The notes under the pieces: model-generated
What the model was told of the DNA's origin: nothing
The model's input: only the letters and a program-made list of their open reading frames with translations
Databases searched by the model: none
Made by a program: the position numbers and the translations under genes
NCBI RefSeq assembly: GCF_013093415.1
Contig: NZ_JABFBC010000001.1
Span: forward strand, 2,046,001-2,110,000
Source of the DNA: Halovulum dunhuangense
GTDB lineage: Bacteria > Pseudomonadota > Alphaproteobacteria > Rhodobacterales > Rhodobacteraceae
Reading direction: 5' to 3'
Length of the DNA: 64,000 nucleotides
Shown: piece by piece, positions 1-7,292 of the stretch
Layout of the letters: the number at the start of each line of letters is the position of its first letter
Position numbering within the stretch: the stretch's first letter is position 1

Positions 1-265
1 TCGCCAGCGCCGCGATGCGGTCCCGGCCCGAAAGCGCCAGGGCCGCCGCCTCGGTCGCGCCCGAGGTAAAGATCACCTCGTCGCGGTCGCAGCCCACGGC
101 CGCCGCAACCTGCGCGCGGGCCTGTTCGATCACCGCCCGTGCCGCGCGCCCCTCGGCATGCACGCTGGAGGGGTTGCCCACCAGGTCCATCGCCGCCAGC
201 ATCGCGGCCCGCGCCTCGGGCCTGAGCGGCGCTGTCGCGTTAAAGTCGAGGTAGACGCGGCTCAT
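1..265 (-). CDS. Cysteine desulfurase, N-terminal part (cut by window edge)
   Basis: This is the first 88 codons of a class V PLP-dependent cysteine desulfurase of the NifS/IscS group, which takes sulfur from cysteine for Fe-S cluster assembly. Visible family motifs are YLDFNATAPL near residue 5, NPSSVHAEGR around residue 31 and FTSGATEA around residue 66. The PLP lysine and active-site cysteine lie beyond the left edge. The ATG overlaps the stop of the Rrf2 regulator by 4 bases (ATGA), so the two are translationally coupled. This order, Rrf2 regulator then desulfurase, is the usual start of the alphaproteobacterial iscR-suf operon. Whether the enzyme is of the IscS or SufS kind cannot be decided from this fragment. 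Confidence 0.93.
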   Translation of the reverse strand, partial: MSRVYLDFNATAPLRPEARAAMLAAMDLVGNPSSVHAEGRAARAVIEQARAQVAAAVGCDRDEVIFTSGATEAAALALSGRDRIAALA

Positions 266-720
266 TCGTCCACCAGTTCGACGAAGGCGGGCACCGCCGG
301 ACAGGGCGCCATCTGGTCGCCCACGATATCGCTGAGCCTTGTCTGGTGCAGGAACACGTAGACATGGGCAGAAAGCTGCTCCCACAGCTTTTCCGTCAGG
401 CGGCTGGCCTCCGTCTCTCCGGTGGCGCCGGATGCGCCCGCGCCCCGGCTGAGGGCGTCCATCGTCTCGTCCACCGCCTGCAGGATCTCGGCGATGCGGA
501 TCTTCTCGGGCGGGCGGGCCAGTCTGTAACCGCCGCCGGGGCCGCGCACGGATTCCACGATGTCGGCGCGCCGCAGCTTGACGAAAAGCTGCTCCAGATA
601 GGCCAGGCTGATGTCCTGCCGGTGGGCGATCTCGGACAGGGCCACAAGCCGGTCGGCCCCTTCCCGCGCAAGGTCGGTGAGGGCGATCATCGCGTAACGG
701 CCCTTGGTGCTGAGTTTCAT
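262..720 (-). CDS. iscR: Rrf2-family Fe-S regulator (IscR-like, single cysteine)
   Basis: A 152-residue winged-helix regulator of the Rrf2 family. The N terminus MKLSTKGRYA and the wing motif GPGGGYRLAR (residues 60-69) are typical. Its place directly ahead of a cysteine desulfurase indicates an IscR-type repressor of the iron-sulfur assembly operon. Classical IscR binds its 2Fe-2S cluster with three closely spaced cysteines after residue 90. Here that stretch (residues 91-107) has none, and the only cysteine is Cys140 near the C terminus. Rhodobacter IscR is known to use an unusual cluster ligation with one cysteine, so this is probably lineage-typical rather than a broken gene. An Irr-like iron box lies about 90 bases upstream. 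Confidence 0.9.
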   Translation of the reverse strand: MKLSTKGRYAMIALTDLAREGADRLVALSEIAHRQDISLAYLEQLFVKLRRADIVESVRGPGGGYRLARPPEKIRIAEILQAVDETMDALSRGAGASGATGETEASRLTEKLWEQLSAHVYVFLHQTRLSDIVGDQMAPCPAVPAFVELVDE

Positions 721-745
721 CGCATCCCGTCCAGAGCAAGGCAGT

Positions 746-753
746 TGACGTCA
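746..753. promoter_or_regulatory. TGACGTCA palindrome upstream of iscR
   Basis: A perfect 8-base palindrome 26 bases upstream of the iscR ATG, in the divergent promoter region shared with the hydrolase gene. It could be an operator for IscR or another regulator. The assignment rests on position and symmetry only. Confidence 0.3.
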
Positions 754-808
754 GACGACCCAGCCCTTACCTGAGGACAGGTTCGAAGACCGGGGCGTGC
801 GGCCACGG

Positions 809-826
809 ATTTAGAATGTTTCTATG
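809..826. promoter_or_regulatory. Irr-like iron-control box
   Basis: The sequence reads TTTAGAA-TGT-TTCTATG and contains the perfect inverted repeat TAGAA-N3-TTCTA (812-824). This closely resembles the iron-control element bound by Irr in alphaproteobacteria (TTTAGAA and TTCTAAA arms). It lies between iscR (ATG at 720) and the divergent hydrolase gene (ATG at 878), so it could control either or both. Irr control of the iscR-suf operon is known in this group. The match to the box is seen directly, and the binding is inferred. Confidence 0.6.
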
Positions 827-877
827 TTGCCCGACCGATTCCGTCAACCATCCGGTCGGACCCATGTGAGGACTTGC

Positions 878-1528
878 ATGCCCGAGGTGATTTTCCCGGG
901 GCCAGAGGGCCGGCTCGAGGGACGCTACCACCCGCAGAAATCCAAGGACGCGCCCATCGCGATCATCCTGCACCCGCATCCGCAATTCGGGGGCACGATG
1001 AACAACAAGGTCGTCTACAACCTGCATTACGCCTTTCACGACATGGGCTTCACGGTCCTGCGCTTCAACTTCCGGGGCGTCGGACGCAGCCAGGGCGAAT
1101 ACGATCAGGGCGTGGGCGAGCTCAGCGATGCGGCCTCGGCGCTGGATTACCTGCAGTCGCTCAACCCGAACGCCAAGAACTGCTGGGTCGCTGGCTTCAG
1201 CTTCGGCGCCTGGATCGGCATGCAGCTTCTGATGCGCCGGCCCGAGATACAGGGCTTCGTGTCGGTCGCGCCGCCGGCGAACATGTACGACTTCTCGTTC
1301 CTCGCGCCCTGCCCCTCTTCGGGGCTGATCATCAACGGCTCGGCCGACCGCGTGGTGCCGCCGGCAGATGTGGCGGGGCTTGCCACGAAGCTGAAGCAGC
1401 AGAAGGGCATCACCATCACCCACGAGGTGGTCGAGGGGGCGGGCCATTTCTTCGATCCCGGCATGGACGAGATGATCGGCACCGTGAACGCCTATGTGCG
1501 CAAGCGGCTGACCGAAAGCTCCCGCTGA
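878..1528 (+). CDS. Alpha/beta hydrolase (serine hydrolase, substrate unknown)
   Basis: A 216-residue cytoplasmic alpha/beta hydrolase. The likely triad is Ser108 in GFSFG (residues 106-110), Asp157 in NGSADRVV and His190 in EGAGHFF. The early HPHPQFGGTMNN stretch (residues 32-43) is characteristic of a family of bacterial hydrolases often described as YfhR-like or CocE-like. The ATG at 878 is chosen because an upstream in-frame ATG at 824 would run through the palindromic Irr-like box, and because homologues begin with a short PEVIF-type strand. The gene ends exactly where anmK ends on the other strand, with no bases between the two stop codons. The substrate is not predictable. Confidence 0.82.
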   Translation: MPEVIFPGPEGRLEGRYHPQKSKDAPIAIILHPHPQFGGTMNNKVVYNLHYAFHDMGFTVLRFNFRGVGRSQGEYDQGVGELSDAASALDYLQSLNPNAKNCWVAGFSFGAWIGMQLLMRRPEIQGFVSVAPPANMYDFSFLAPCPSSGLIINGSADRVVPPADVAGLATKLKQQKGITITHEVVEGAGHFFDPGMDEMIGTVNAYVRKRLTESSR

Positions 1529-2674
1529 TCAGAACACCCGGCGAACCGCCGCCAGCGGATCGCCGGGAACAGGCGCTGGCCGGTGGATCCGCCCGCCCGA
1601 CACGGGAAGCCGCGCGCCCGTGGTCCCCGGCGCAGAGGTGGGCAGCCCGCGCATGACGCGCACCGCCAGATAGGCGAAGGCCTGCGCCTCCAGAAAATCG
1701 CCGTCCAGCGAAACCGCCTCGACCGGCACCACCTCGGCATTGCTGCGCGCCGTCAGCGCCGCCATCAGCGCCCGGTTCTTGCGCCCGCCACCGCACACCA
1801 GCCAGCGCGAGGGCGGCTCTGGCATGTGGCGGACGGATGCGGCGACGCATTCCGCGCTGAGCGCGGTCAGCGTTGCCGCCGCATCGGCAAGGTCCATGTG
1901 CGCGACCCGCTCCAGCACCCAGGCGAAATGGTTGCGGTCCAGCGATTTCGGCGCGGGGCGCGCGAAATAGGGATCCTCCAGCACCTTGGCGATCAGGGCC
2001 TCGTCGGGCCGCCCGGCCAGCGCCGCCGACCCGCCTTCGTCCATCGCGCCCACGCCGCGTGTCTCCATCAGGTCGTCGATCAGCGCGTTGCCCGGCCCGG
2101 TGTCGAAGGCGCACAGCGCGCCGGGCGTCTCGGGCCGCGTCACCAGCGGATCGACCCAGGTCACGTTGCCGACCCCGCCCAGGTTCAGGAAGGCCACCAC
2201 CTGATCCATCCCCAGCATCCGCGCGCAGGCATGGTGGAAGAACGGCACCAGCGGCGCGCCCTCGCCGCCCGAGGCGATATCGGCGCTGCGGAAATCCCAC
2301 ACCACCGGCTTGCCCAGCGACTTTGCAAGGGCCGCGCCGTCGCCCGCCTGGTGGGTGCGAAAGCCTGCCGGGTCATGGGCCAGCGTCTGGCCGTGAAAGC
2401 CGATCAGCGCGGTCGTGGGGAAATAGCCCGCAAGCGCCTCGTGGGCCGCGACCAGCGTCGCATCCACCTCCCGAAGCAGCGGATCGGCCCCCTGCCACAG
2501 CCCCTGCGCGCGCCGCAGCAGGTCGCGCTCTGCGGGCTCGTAGGGGGCGAAGCGCTTGGGCCCGAAGCCCTGGATCCCCTCGCCATCGGTCAGAAGCGCG
2601 GCGGCGTCGATCCCGTCCATCGAGGTGCCGCTCATCATCCCCAGCGCCCAGATCGGTTCGCCCGTCATGTCCAT
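1529..2674 (-). CDS. anmK: Anhydro-N-acetylmuramic acid kinase
   Basis: A 381-residue enzyme that phosphorylates and opens 1,6-anhydro-N-acetylmuramic acid released during peptidoglycan turnover, feeding it to MurQ and the recycling pathway. The N-terminal ATP-binding signature MMSGTSMDGID, the NLGGVGNVTW strand and the DTGPGNALID motif are all present, and the length matches the family. The ATG at 2674 is preferred over a longer reading from 2725 because an AAGGAA ribosome-binding site sits 6 bases upstream. The gene is divergent from tyrS, with 70 bases between the starts. This anmK/tyrS pairing is common in Rhodobacteraceae. Confidence 0.93.
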   Translation of the reverse strand: MDMTGEPIWALGMMSGTSMDGIDAAALLTDGEGIQGFGPKRFAPYEPAERDLLRRAQGLWQGADPLLREVDATLVAAHEALAGYFPTTALIGFHGQTLAHDPAGFRTHQAGDGAALAKSLGKPVVWDFRSADIASGGEGAPLVPFFHHACARMLGMDQVVAFLNLGGVGNVTWVDPLVTRPETPGALCAFDTGPGNALIDDLMETRGVGAMDEGGSAALAGRPDEALIAKVLEDPYFARPAPKSLDRNHFAWVLERVAHMDLADAAATLTALSAECVAASVRHMPEPPSRWLVCGGGRKNRALMAALTARSNAEVVPVEAVSLDGDFLEAQAFAYLAVRVMRGLPTSAPGTTGARLPVSGGRIHRPAPVPGDPLAAVRRVF

Positions 2675-2744
2675 TCGTCTTTCCTTCCGACCCGAACCCG
2701 CATAGAAAGCCGCCCGAGCAAACACGCAACTCCGGACAGACGCA

Positions 2745-3998
2745 ATGACCTACACGCCCAGAAGCGATTTCCTGCATGTGATGCAGACGCGCGGGTTCCT
2801 GCAGGACTGCACCGACCTGCAAGGCCTTGACGATGCGCTCAAGTCGGGGGTCGTGCCGGGCTATATCGGGTTCGACGCGACGGCGAAATCGCTGCATGTC
2901 GGATCGCTGATCCAGATCATGATGCTGCGCTGGCTTCAGCAGACCGGGCACCAGCCGCTGGTGCTGATGGGCGGCGGCACGTCCAAGGTGGGCGATCCGT
3001 CCTTCCGGGCCGAGGAACGCAAGCTGCTCACCAACGCCGAGATCGACGCCAATATCGACGGGATAAAGCGCGTCTTCTCGAACTACGTCACCTTCGGCGA
3101 GGGGGCGGGCGATGCACGGATGCTCAACAATGCCGAGTGGCTGGACGACCTGAACTACCTGACCTTCCTGCGCGAGGTCGGGCGCTATTTCTCGGTCAAC
3201 CGGATGCTCAGCTTCGACAGCGTGAAAAGCCGGCTCGACCGCGAGCAGTCGCTCAGCTTCCTCGAGTTCAACTACATGATCCTCCAGGCCTATGACTTCA
3301 TGGAGCTGAACCGCCGCTATGGCTGCCTGCTCCAGATGGGCGGGTCGGACCAGTGGGGCAACATCGTCAACGGCATAGACCTGACCCGGCGGATGCTGGG
3401 AACGGAAGTGTTCGGCTTGACATCGCCGCTGCTGACCAAGGCGGACGGCACCAAGATGGGCAAGAGCGCGTCGGGCGCGATCTGGCTCAACCCCGACATG
3501 CTGTCGCCCTACGAGTTCTGGCAGTTCTGGCGCAACACGCTCGATGCCGATGTCGGCCGGTTCCTGAAGCTCTACACCGAACTGCCGCTGGACGAGTGCG
3601 AGCGGCTGGCGGCGCTGGAGGGGTCCGAGATCAACGCGGCCAAGATCGTGCTGGCCAACGCGGCCACCACGCTTCTGCACGGGGCCGAGGCGGCCGCGGC
3701 AGCCGAGGCCACGGCGCGCGAGGTGTTCGAAAAGGGCGGCGTGGGCGACGACCTGCCGACGCTTTCGCTGAGCGCTGCGGAAGTCGCGGACGGCGTGTCG
3801 ATCGTGCAGCTTTTCGTGCGCGCGGGCCTTGCGGGGTCCGGCAAGGAAGCCAAGCGCCTGATCGCCGAGGGTGGCGCGCGGCTAAACGACGCCGCGCTCG
3901 AGGATGCAGGCACCGTGATCACGGCAGAGCAGTTGCAGGAGCCGCTGAAACTGTCGGCCGGAAAGAAGCGCCACGCGCTGGTGACGCTGGAATGCTGA
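2745..3998 (+). CDS. tyrS: Tyrosyl-tRNA synthetase
   Basis: A 417-residue class I aminoacyl-tRNA synthetase that charges tRNA-Tyr. The HIGH-type motif is HVGS (residues 51-54) and the KMSKS-type motif is KMGKS (residues 237-241). The tyrosine-binding YIGFDATA strand precedes the first. The C terminus, from about residue 350, is an S4 RNA-binding domain ([20 protein letters not shown]). The length is normal for a bacterial TyrS. A strong hairpin follows the stop codon. Confidence 0.97.
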   Translation: MTYTPRSDFLHVMQTRGFLQDCTDLQGLDDALKSGVVPGYIGFDATAKSLHVGSLIQIMMLRWLQQTGHQPLVLMGGGTSKVGDPSFRAEERKLLTNAEIDANIDGIKRVFSNYVTFGEGAGDARMLNNAEWLDDLNYLTFLREVGRYFSVNRMLSFDSVKSRLDREQSLSFLEFNYMILQAYDFMELNRRYGCLLQMGGSDQWGNIVNGIDLTRRMLGTEVFGLTSPLLTKADGTKMGKSASGAIWLNPDMLSPYEFWQFWRNTLDADVGRFLKLYTELPLDECERLAALEGSEINAAKIVLANAATTLLHGAEAAAAAEATAREVFEKGGVGDDLPTLSLSAAEVADGVSIVQLFVRAGLAGSGKEAKRLIAEGGARLNDAALEDAGTVITAEQLQEPLKLSAGKKRHALVTLEC

Positions 3999-4002
3999 GA
4001 CG

Positions 4003-4030
4003 AAAAAGGGGGCCACTGCGGCCCCCTTTC
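4003..4030. terminator. Bidirectional terminator between tyrS and cyclophilin gene
   Basis: A 10-bp perfect stem (AAAGGGGGCC at 4005-4014 with GGCCCCCTTT at 4020-4029) around the loop ACTGC. Read on the minus strand it is followed by five Us, so it is a textbook terminator for the leftward cyclophilin operon. On the plus strand it closes tyrS with the T-run inside the stem. Confidence 0.85.
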
Positions 4031-4049
4031 CCATCCTGCGACTGCGGTC

Positions 4050-4637
4050 TCAGCGCCGCTCGACGCGGACGCTGGTCATGTAGTCGGGTTCCGGCACGCT
4101 GCCCGACTGGTCGACACCGCGGGTGATCTGGTCGACCACCTCCATGCCCGAGGCCACGCGGCCGAACACGGTGTACTGGCCATTCAGGAAATGGCCTTCG
4201 TCGAACATGATGAAGAACTGCGAATTGGCCGAGTCGGGGTTCTGCGCGCGCGCCATGCCGACCACGCCCCGATCGAACGGGATGTCCGAGAATTCGGCCG
4301 GCAGGTCCGGCAGGTCCGACCCGCCGCGCCCTGCCCCGCCCAAGGCGTACTGGTCGCGGGTCCCGAACTCGACATCGCCGGTCTGCGCCATGAAGCCATC
4401 GATCACCCGGTGAAAGGCGACGCCGTCATAGGCGCCGGCCTCGGCCAGAAGGCGGATGCGCTCGACATGGGCGGGGGCGACATCCGCCAGAAGCTCGATC
4501 TCGATGGTGCCGTTGGCGCCGGGGCCCTCGACATCGATCACCAGCGTCTGAGTGCCGAGATCGACACCCTCCTGCGCCAGCGCCGCGCCGCCCAGTGCAA
4601 GCGCGGCCGCCAGCCCGATGAAGCTGCGCCGGATCAT
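4050..4637 (-). CDS. Periplasmic cyclophilin-type peptidyl-prolyl isomerase
   Basis: A 195-residue cyclophilin that interconverts cis and trans proline bonds during folding of exported proteins. Residues 1-21 form a signal peptide ending ALA before Gln22. The active-site block FHRVIDGFMAQTGD lies at 75-88, and FNGQYTVFGRV-like sequence (LNGQYTVFGRV) occurs late. It is the second gene of a two-gene unit: its ATG overlaps the stop of the cytoplasmic cyclophilin by 4 bases. The two share most of the core, so they arose by tandem duplication with export gained or lost by one copy. Confidence 0.92.
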   Translation of the reverse strand: MIRRSFIGLAAALALGGAALAQEGVDLGTQTLVIDVEGPGANGTIEIELLADVAPAHVERIRLLAEAGAYDGVAFHRVIDGFMAQTGDVEFGTRDQYALGGAGRGGSDLPDLPAEFSDIPFDRGVVGMARAQNPDSANSQFFIMFDEGHFLNGQYTVFGRVASGMEVVDQITRGVDQSGSVPEPDYMTSVRVERR

Positions 4638-5146
4638 GCCGCGACATCCGCGGCGACGCGGACGGTGATCATCCGGTCGGGGTTTGCCGGCGGCTCGCCG
4701 CGGGTGATGGCGTCCACATGCTCCATGCCGCCGACGACACGCCCGAAGACCGTGTACTGGCCGTTCAGGAAATGGCCGTCCTTGAACATGATGAAGAACT
4801 GCGAATTGGCCGAGTTCGGGTTCTGCGAGCGCGCCATGCCGACCATGCCGCGGTCGAACGGCACCCTGGAGAATTCGGCCGGCAGGTTCGGCAGGTCCGA
4901 GCCGCCGGTGCCGGCCATGCGCGGGTTGTAGTCCTTTTCCATGTTGGCGTTCTTCACGTCGCCGGTCTGGGCCATGAAGCCATCGATCACCCGGTGAAAG
5001 GCCACGTTGTCATAGGCCTTGTCGCGCGCCAGCGTCTTGAGGCGTTCGACATGCTGGGGCGCGACGTCGGGCAGAAGCTCCACCACGACCTCGCCATCCT
5101 TCAGCGTGATGATGAGGGTATTCTCGGGATCCTTGATATCGGCCAA
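4634..5146 (-). CDS. Cytoplasmic cyclophilin-type peptidyl-prolyl isomerase
   Basis: A 170-residue cyclophilin without signal peptide. The active-site block FHRVIDGFMAQTGD falls at residues 50-63, followed by a SQNPNSANSQFFIMF motif. I place the start at a TTG (5146) with AGGAG 6-7 bases upstream, giving the usual (M)ADIKDPENT N terminus of this family. The ATG at 5173 would add nine residues but has no ribosome-binding site and would contain the AGGAG within the coding sequence. It is co-transcribed with the exported paralogue downstream. Confidence 0.9.
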   Translation of the reverse strand: MADIKDPENTLIITLKDGEVVVELLPDVAPQHVERLKTLARDKAYDNVAFHRVIDGFMAQTGDVKNANMEKDYNPRMAGTGGSDLPNLPAEFSRVPFDRGMVGMARSQNPNSANSQFFIMFKDGHFLNGQYTVFGRVVGGMEHVDAITRGEPPANPDRMITVRVAADVAA

Positions 5147-5200
5147 GGCACTCTCCTGGTTTTGAGGGTCCATGCGGAGTTGGGGTCTTTGCCCCGGTTC

Positions 5201-5701
5201 TCAACCCTTGCGGGCGAATTTCGCTTCGATCTCTTCGGCGACGGCGGGCGATACGAAGGGCCGGATATTGCCGCCCAGCCGGGCGATCTCCTTGACCAGC
5301 CGCGAGGCGATCGCCTGGTGGTTCGCGTCGGCCATCAGGAACACCGTCTCGATGCTGTCGTCCATGGCGCGGTTCATGCCGACCATCTGGAACTCGTACT
5401 CGAAGTCGCTGACCGCGCGCAGGCCACGCACGATCACATGCGCGCCCACCTCGCGCGCGCAGTCGATCAGCAGGTTCTCGAAGGGATGCACCACGATCTC
5501 GGTGCCCTCGTCGGCGCCAAGCTTCGCGCATTCCGCCTCGATCATCCGGACCCGGTCCTCCAGCGGAAAGAGCGGCCCCTTGTCGCGGTTGATGGCGACG
5601 CCGATCACCAGGCGATCCACCAGGCGGCAGGCGCGGCGGATGATGTCCGCGTGGCCCACCGTCACAGGGTCGAATGTGCCGGGATAGAGTCCTGTCCGCA
5701 T
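5201..5701 (-). CDS. coaD: Phosphopantetheine adenylyltransferase
   Basis: A 166-residue nucleotidyltransferase catalysing the fourth step of coenzyme A synthesis, from 4'-phosphopantetheine and ATP to dephospho-CoA. The GTFDP strand (residues 8-12) and TVGH motif (residues 14-17) carry the conserved substrate- and ATP-binding residues. RGLRAVSDFEYE is the typical mid-protein signature. Length agrees with bacterial CoaD. It lies 55 bases upstream of the cyclophilin pair in the same direction and may be transcribed with it. Confidence 0.96.
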   Translation of the reverse strand: MRTGLYPGTFDPVTVGHADIIRRACRLVDRLVIGVAINRDKGPLFPLEDRVRMIEAECAKLGADEGTEIVVHPFENLLIDCAREVGAHVIVRGLRAVSDFEYEFQMVGMNRAMDDSIETVFLMADANHQAIASRLVKEIARLGGNIRPFVSPAVAEEIEAKFARKG

Positions 5702-5789
5702 GGTCCGTTCCTGCGCCTGTTGCCTGCCGTGACAGACCGCATCGCGCCGCGCAGGTCAACCCCGCCCGCGGTCGTGGCCCGGCCGCCGG

Positions 5790-6227
5790 TCAGCCGTGGC
5801 CGACGATCATCTCGGTCAGGGCGGTGTTCTCGGCCTCCACCTCGTCGATGCGGTGCTTGACCACGTCGCCGATCGAGATGACGCCGATCATGCGCCCCTG
5901 TTCCAGCACCGGAAGGTGGCGGAAGCGGCCGCGGGTCATCTTCTCCAGCACCTGCACCGACACGTCGTCGGGGGCCGCGGTGATGACCTTGGCCGTCATC
6001 AGCGACGACACGAGCGCGCCCATCACCTGGGCGCCCTGGCGGCCCAGTTCGCGCACGATGTCGCGCTCGGACAGCATCCCGTCGAGACTTTCCCCGTCCT
6101 TCGACACGATCAGCGCCCCGATCCGCTTTTCCGACAGCAGCATCGCCGCCTCGGCCACGGTGGCATCCGGGCTTATGGTGAGAATGGCGTTCGATCCCTT
6201 GGACTTGAGTATCTGGCGCACGGTCAT
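5790..6227 (-). CDS. CBS-domain pair protein
   Basis: A 145-residue protein made only of two CBS domains (about residues 8-60 and 78-135), with RIGALIVSKDG and RFRHLPVLEQGRMIGVISIGD as the clearest motifs. Such stand-alone pairs bind adenine nucleotides or S-adenosyl ligands and act as sensors or regulators of partners that are usually not identified. No enzymatic domain is fused, and neighbours do not reveal a partner. Confidence 0.88.
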   Translation of the reverse strand: MTVRQILKSKGSNAILTISPDATVAEAAMLLSEKRIGALIVSKDGESLDGMLSERDIVRELGRQGAQVMGALVSSLMTAKVITAAPDDVSVQVLEKMTRGRFRHLPVLEQGRMIGVISIGDVVKHRIDEVEAENTALTEMIVGHG

Positions 6228-6287
6228 CGGGATTGTCCCCCCAGGTGGTTCTTGTTGGGGTCAGGGTCGCGCCGCTGCGACATTCTG

Positions 6288-7187
6288 TCAAGCCAGCGAC
6301 TCGAGCCGCGCCACCTCGGCGCGCAACCGCTGGGCGAGCGCCTCGGCGAACAGGTTGAGCCGCTCCACTCGACGGTCGTCGGCATGGCGGATCAGGTGAA
6401 AGCTGCGCCTGAGCGAGATCTCGCCGGTCAGCAGACGCCGCACCCCCGGCGCGAAGGGCAGCGCGAAGTCGTGGACGATGCCGATCCCCGCCCCCGCCCG
6501 GATCCAGTTCAGCTGCACCGGCACGGAATTCGACGCGTATTCCGGCCGGCTGGTCCCGATCTCGGACAGGTAGTCAAGTTCGCGGTCGAAGATCATGTCG
6601 GGGATGTAGCCCACCACCGGATGCCCCGCGAGATCGCCAAGGCTGCGGATCGGCGCATGACGTTCGAGATAGCTTTCGGCGGCTGCCAGGTGCAGGTGAT
6701 AGTCGGCCAGCTTCTGCACCGTCAGCCGGCCCGCACTGGGGCGCGAGACGGCGATCGCCATGTCGGCCTCGCGCTTGGACAGGTTGAACACCCTCGGCAG
6801 GGCCACGATCTGCACCTCCAGCCCCGGGTTGCCCTCGCAGATCGCGGCGCAGACCTGCGGCAGCAGGTAGTTCGCGCAGCCGTCGGGCGCCCCGATCCGG
6901 ACCGAGCCCGACAGCGCGTCGGCGGGCGTGACGCCCCCCGAAAGCGCGCCGCGCATCGCCTCCTCGACCCTGAGCGCATGCTCGAACAGGCGCTGGCCCG
7001 CCTCGGTCAGGGTGTAGCCCTGGGGTGACTTGACGAAAAGCCGCGCATCCAGCGACTCTTCCAGCCGCCCCACCCGGCGCCCCGCCGTCGCAGGGTCGAG
7101 GCGCAGCGCCTTGGCCGCCCCCGTCAGGCTTTCGGCGCGCGCCACCGCCAGGAATATGCGCAGATCGTCCCATTGGGCATCGGCCAT
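6288..7187 (-). CDS. LysR-family transcriptional regulator of the valine-catabolic locus
   Basis: A 299-residue LysR-type regulator with an N-terminal winged helix (residues about 5-65, LRIFLAVARAESLTGAAKAL) and a C-terminal ligand-binding domain from about residue 95. It is divergent from mmsA, with 105 bases between the starts, so it most likely controls the downstream methylmalonate-semialdehyde pathway. The start at 7187 (MADAQWDDLR) matches the family; the open frame continues far upstream only because of high GC. Two copies of a GCAT-TYCYGCAAG-like element lie in the shared promoter. The effector is unknown. In Pseudomonas the equivalent mms operon is run by an AraC-type protein, so this is a different regulator class. 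Confidence 0.88.
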   Translation of the reverse strand: MADAQWDDLRIFLAVARAESLTGAAKALRLDPATAGRRVGRLEESLDARLFVKSPQGYTLTEAGQRLFEHALRVEEAMRGALSGGVTPADALSGSVRIGAPDGCANYLLPQVCAAICEGNPGLEVQIVALPRVFNLSKREADMAIAVSRPSAGRLTVQKLADYHLHLAAAESYLERHAPIRSLGDLAGHPVVGYIPDMIFDRELDYLSEIGTSRPEYASNSVPVQLNWIRAGAGIGIVHDFALPFAPGVRRLLTGEISLRRSFHLIRHADDRRVERLNLFAEALAQRLRAEVARLESLA

Positions 7188-7196
7188 GTCGTACCT

Positions 7197-7255
7197 GCAT
7201 TCCTGCAAGATGCTTTTGAGATATTGCCTCTGTAACGGGCATTTCCGCAAGGCTA
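7197..7255. promoter_or_regulatory. Tandem LysR-type operator candidates
   Basis: An inverted repeat GCAT-N9-ATGC (7197-7213) starts ten bases upstream of the LysR gene's ATG. A second copy with the same GCAT then nine bases ending GCAAG begins at 7239. The copies are 42 bases apart, four helical turns. The second lies 54 bases upstream of the mmsA start. This pattern of a strong site near the regulator gene and a weaker site near the target promoter is typical of LysR control. Confidence 0.5.
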
Positions 7256-7292
7256 GAGTGGGGCGGAAACCGTAATCACAGGAGTATGTGCG

